This document shows, piece by piece, positions 14,391-16,575 of a stretch of DNA of 16,575 bases (its first letter is position 1; every line of letters starts with the position of its first letter). The notes beneath the pieces were generated by a model, which saw only the letters and a program-made list of their open reading frames with translations, did not search any database and had not been told where the DNA came from. The stretch is from the NCBI GenBank assembly GCA_964384675.1, contig CAYLNK010000126.1, positions 1 through 16,575 on the forward strand. Direction: 5' to 3'. The DNA is from CAYLNK01 sp964384675 (GTDB lineage Bacteria; Acidobacteriota; Thermoanaerobaculia; UBA5066). The translations under genes and the position numbers were made by a program.

Positions 14391-15257
14391 ATGACGAACG
14401 TCGCGTTCCTGGGGCTCGGGGCGATGGGCGCCCCGATGGCGAGGCGGATCCTCGGCGCGGGCTTCCCGCTCCGCGTCTGGAATCGGAATCCGGAGCGGGC
14501 GCGCCCGCTGGTCGAGGCGGGGGCGCGCGGAGCCGCGACCCCGCGCGACGCGGCGGCGGGCGCCGGGATCGTCTGCACGATGCTGGCGGACCCCGAGGCC
14601 GTGGACGACACGGCGACCGGACCCGAGGGGCTGGTCGCCGGGCTCGGGCCGGACGCGATCTGGCTCGACTTCTCCACGGTCGCGCCGGGCGACTCCAGGC
14701 GCTGGGCGGCGCTCGCCCGGAAACGCGGGGCGGACTTCTGCGACGTCCCGGTGGCCGGCAGCGTCGCGCCGGCGGCCGACGGGACGCTGAAGATCCTGGC
14801 CGGCGGCGAGGAGGCGACCCTCGAGCGAGCGCAGCCGGTGCTGGCGGCGGTCTCGAAGGAGACGCTCCGCTTCGGGCCGGTCGGGCAAGGCTCGGCGATG
14901 AAGCTCGTGAACAACCTCCTCTTCGGGGTCGAGATCGCCGCCTTCTCCGAAGCGCTCCTCCTGGCCGACCGGCTGGGGCTGGGCGCGGAGAAGGCCGCGG
15001 AGTGGCTCCTCTCGATCCCCGCCGCCTCCCCGTACATGAAGGCCAAATGGGAGTTCATGCGCAAGGGAGGACAGCCTCCGAATTTCTCCGTCGCGCTCAT
15101 GGCGAAGGACCTGCGTCTGATGGCCGAGGCGGCCCCGGGGGAGATGGAGGTGACGCGGGCGGCCCACGAGGCCTTCCGGGATGCCGCCTCCGACGGCTTC
15201 GCCTCGGAGGACATCGCGCACCTCATCCGGCGGGCTCTGGGGCGCGTTCCGGGCTGA
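14391..15257 (+). CDS. NAD(P)-dependent beta-hydroxyacid dehydrogenase (3-hydroxyisobutyrate dehydrogenase / GLYR1-type)
   Basis: The 288-residue enzyme starts with a Rossmann fingerprint FLGLGAMGAPMARRIL and WNRNPER, then DFSTVAPGDS. The substrate-binding loop reads DVPVAGSVAPAADGTL, where the common SGG is GS, closer to the glyoxylate/succinic-semialdehyde reductase subgroup. Lys171 and Asn175 in MKLVNN are the catalytic pair. The all-helical C-terminal domain includes NFSVALMAKDLRL. Possible substrates include 3-hydroxyisobutyrate, tartronate semialdehyde, glyoxylate or succinic semialdehyde; the sequence does not decide. The nearby GlcD-type oxidase makes a glyoxylate link conceivable but unproven. 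The ATG is leaderless in appearance (TATCCT 8 bases upstream). Confidence 0.92.
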   Translation: MTNVAFLGLGAMGAPMARRILGAGFPLRVWNRNPERARPLVEAGARGAATPRDAAAGAGIVCTMLADPEAVDDTATGPEGLVAGLGPDAIWLDFSTVAPGDSRRWAALARKRGADFCDVPVAGSVAPAADGTLKILAGGEEATLERAQPVLAAVSKETLRFGPVGQGSAMKLVNNLLFGVEIAAFSEALLLADRLGLGAEKAAEWLLSIPAASPYMKAKWEFMRKGGQPPNFSVALMAKDLRLMAEAAPGEMEVTRAAHEAFRDAASDGFASEDIAHLIRRALGRVPG

Positions 15258-15314
15258 GCGGACTCGTCGCTCCTTCGGAATCGCCGGGCGTCCCCGGACC
15301 GGGCGGGCGGGCGA

Positions 15315-15320
15315 TACGAT
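15315..15320 (+). promoter_or_regulatory. -10-like TACGAT before the di-iron protein gene
   Basis: TACGAT is followed by CGCCGGG and the GTG at 15328. It lies in the 70-bp gap after the dehydrogenase. No -35 and no Shine-Dalgarno sequence are obvious. Confidence 0.5.
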
Positions 15321-15327
15321 CGCCGGG

Positions 15328-15888
15328 GTGTCCGACGCCGATTCCCGCCGCGCCCTCGTCGCGCTCCTCCAGCTCGCCTACTCGGGGGAGCGGGCCGCGT
15401 GCTACGCGTACCAGGGGCACGCCCGATCCGTCTCCGATCCCGCGGAGCGCGACGCGATCCGGAAGATCGAGGCGGAGGAGTGGCATCACCGGCGGCTCGT
15501 CGGGGAGATGCTGGAGAGCCTGGGCGCCGGGCCCGACCGGCTCCGCGAGCTGCGGGCGCTCGTCCTCGGCAGGACGCTCGGCTTCCTCTGCCTCCTCTCC
15601 GGCTGGCTGATCCCGATGTACGGGGCCGGCAAGCTCGAGAGCCGCAACGTGCGCGAGTACGAGACGGCGGCCCGGCACGCCCTCGGCTGCGACCGCCTCG
15701 ACCTGATCGACTGCCTCCTGACGATGGCCGAGGTGGAGTGGGAGCACGAGCGGTACTTCCGCGAGCGCGTGCTCGGGCACCGGCTCGGAGCACGGCTCCC
15801 GATCTGGCCGTCCCCTCCGCCGAAGGAGACGATTCGCGACACGTTCCCGTTTCCCGCGGGCCCGCTCGACGTGGTCCGGGCCTCCTGA
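15328..15888 (+). CDS. COQ7/ferritin-like di-iron protein
   Basis: The 186-residue protein is a four-helix ferritin-like fold with ligands in the COQ7 order: Glu21 in YSGERAACYAYQGH, E51-x-x-H54 in EAEEWHH, a middle Glu (probably Glu104 in GKLESRNV) and E137-x-x-H140 in EVEWEHERYF. A hydrophobic stretch at about 83-98 (TLGFLCLLSGWLIPMY) matches the membrane-associating region of demethoxyubiquinone hydroxylases. COQ7 hydroxylates a ubiquinone precursor. Whether this organism makes ubiquinone is unknown, so a different membrane substrate or an oxidative-stress role is possible. The GTG at 15328 is preferred because the family begins there and TACGAT lies 7 bases upstream. The frame is open further upstream without homology. 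No other quinone-synthesis gene is nearby. Confidence 0.82.
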   Translation: MSDADSRRALVALLQLAYSGERAACYAYQGHARSVSDPAERDAIRKIEAEEWHHRRLVGEMLESLGAGPDRLRELRALVLGRTLGFLCLLSGWLIPMYGAGKLESRNVREYETAARHALGCDRLDLIDCLLTMAEVEWEHERYFRERVLGHRLGARLPIWPSPPPKETIRDTFPFPAGPLDVVRAS

Positions 15889-15903
15889 CCGGCACGGGCA
15901 CGC

Positions 15904-15909
15904 TACGAT
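15904..15909 (+). promoter_or_regulatory. -10-like TACGAT before the PanE-type gene
   Basis: TACGAT is followed by 9 bases and the ATG at 15919, only 15 bases after the preceding stop codon. There is no Shine-Dalgarno sequence. It repeats the hexamer used before the di-iron gene. Confidence 0.45.
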
Positions 15910-15918
15910 CCCGCGCCG

Positions 15919-16575
15919 ATGCGGATCGCGGTGGTGGGCGTAGGAGGCGTGGGCGGCTACTTCGGCGGACGGCTCGCCGAGGCGGGCGAGGACGTCGTCT
16001 TCGTCGCCCGGGGCGAGACCCTGGCGGCGCTCCGCGAGCGCGGCCTCGCCGTCGAGAGCGTCGCGGGCGACTTCCACCTCGCGCCGGTGTCGGTCGCGCC
16101 CGATCCGGCGGAGGCCGGTCCGGTCGACGCGGTCCTCCTCGGCGTGAAGGCGTGGCAGGTGGCCGGCGTCGCGCCGACGCTCCGCCCGCTCCTCGGGCCG
16201 CAGACGTTCGTCGTGCCGCTCCAGAACGGGATCGAGGCGCCCGATCAGCTCGCCGCGGCGCTCGGGCCGACGCACGCCGCCGGAGGCGTCTGCAAGATCC
16301 TGGCGTCGCAGGCGGGACCCGGCGTCATCCGGCACGCCGGTGTGGAGCCGACGATCGCCTTCGGAGAGCTCGACGGGAGCGCGAGCGAGAGGACCGAGCG
16401 TCTCCGCGCGGCTTTCTCGAAGACCCGCGGCGTCACGCTCGAGCGGCCTCCCGACATCCGCGTCGCGATGTGGGAGAAGCTCCTCTTCATCGTGACGATC
16501 GGCACCGTCGGGGCCGCGACCCGCCGGCCGGCCGGCGAGCTCCGCGCGCTGCCCGAGACGCGCGCGCTGCTCTCG
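15919..16575 (+). CDS. 2-dehydropantoate 2-reductase family protein (PanE/ApbA), cut by the window end
   Basis: The first 219 residues are present and the frame is open to the last base. The N-terminus IAVVGVGGVGGYFGGRLAEAG is the NADP-binding motif of the family. It is followed by VFVARGE, LLGVKAWQ and VPLQNGIE (the conserved Asn of LQNG). The C-terminal helical domain begins with WEKLLFIVTIGTVGA, whose Lys lies near the active site. Full-length members have about 300 residues, so roughly the last quarter is missing. PanE reduces ketopantoate to pantoate for coenzyme A synthesis, but bacteria often carry paralogues acting on other 2-oxo acids, so the role is not certain. The gene lies 30 bp behind the di-iron protein gene and has its own TACGAT. 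Confidence 0.88.
   Translation, partial: MRIAVVGVGGVGGYFGGRLAEAGEDVVFVARGETLAALRERGLAVESVAGDFHLAPVSVAPDPAEAGPVDAVLLGVKAWQVAGVAPTLRPLLGPQTFVVPLQNGIEAPDQLAAALGPTHAAGGVCKILASQAGPGVIRHAGVEPTIAFGELDGSASERTERLRAAFSKTRGVTLERPPDIRVAMWEKLLFIVTIGTVGAATRRPAGELRALPETRALLS

Overview
This is a GC-rich, gene-dense bacterial chromosomal segment with strong G/C preference at third codon positions. It has GTG and TTG starts and housekeeping genes (ftsE, ftsX, gatB, class I aldolase). The mix of a DUF4388 protein, an OmpA-like barrel protein, an SDR-type threonine dehydrogenase and -10-like TANNNT hexamers right in front of start codons would suit Acidobacteriota or a similar environmental phylum. That placement is inference; no marker gene here settles it. 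No rRNA, tRNA, CRISPR array, intact transposon or phage gene was seen.

Left part (1-4440, plus strand). A probable C-terminal tail of a gene running off the left edge comes first, then a DUF4388 signalling-type protein. A 639-bp spacer follows, filled by three tandem ~136-bp repeats plus a partial fourth. Next is a promoter and an OmpA-like outer-membrane protein with an intrinsic terminator, then an AI-2E family membrane transporter. The first 70 bases of the AI-2E reading frame contain a terminator-like hairpin.

Middle (4441-14342, minus strand). A decayed, frame-broken gene remnant (4530-4852) lies downstream of a very compact run. Read in transcription order the genes are class I fructose-bisphosphate aldolase, SDR-type L-threonine 3-dehydrogenase, a membrane metal-hydrolase-like protein, a GlcD-type FAD oxidase, an unrecognised 641-residue helical protein, a possible 44-residue small protein, gatB, ftsE and ftsX. 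From the dehydrogenase to ftsX the junctions are 1 bp apart, or 4-bp stop/start overlaps (GTGA, ATGA, ATGA, TTGA, GTGA), or 17 bp (small ORF to gatB). This argues for one translationally coupled transcript of functionally mixed genes, with a likely internal promoter in front of gatB.

Right part (14391-16575, plus strand). A beta-hydroxyacid dehydrogenase diverges from the aldolase across only 48 bp. It is followed by a COQ7/ferritin-like di-iron protein and a PanE/ApbA-type ketopantoate reductase cut by the right edge. Each of the three has its own TANNNT hexamer 7-9 bases before the start codon and no evident Shine-Dalgarno sequence.

The observations most worth following are the tandem repeat array with its exchangeable inner segment, the recurrent leaderless-promoter signature, the intragenic terminator in the AI-2E gene, and the uncharacterised helical protein plus small ORF embedded in the gatB-ftsEX run. 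I did not find a clear new defence or mobile system.
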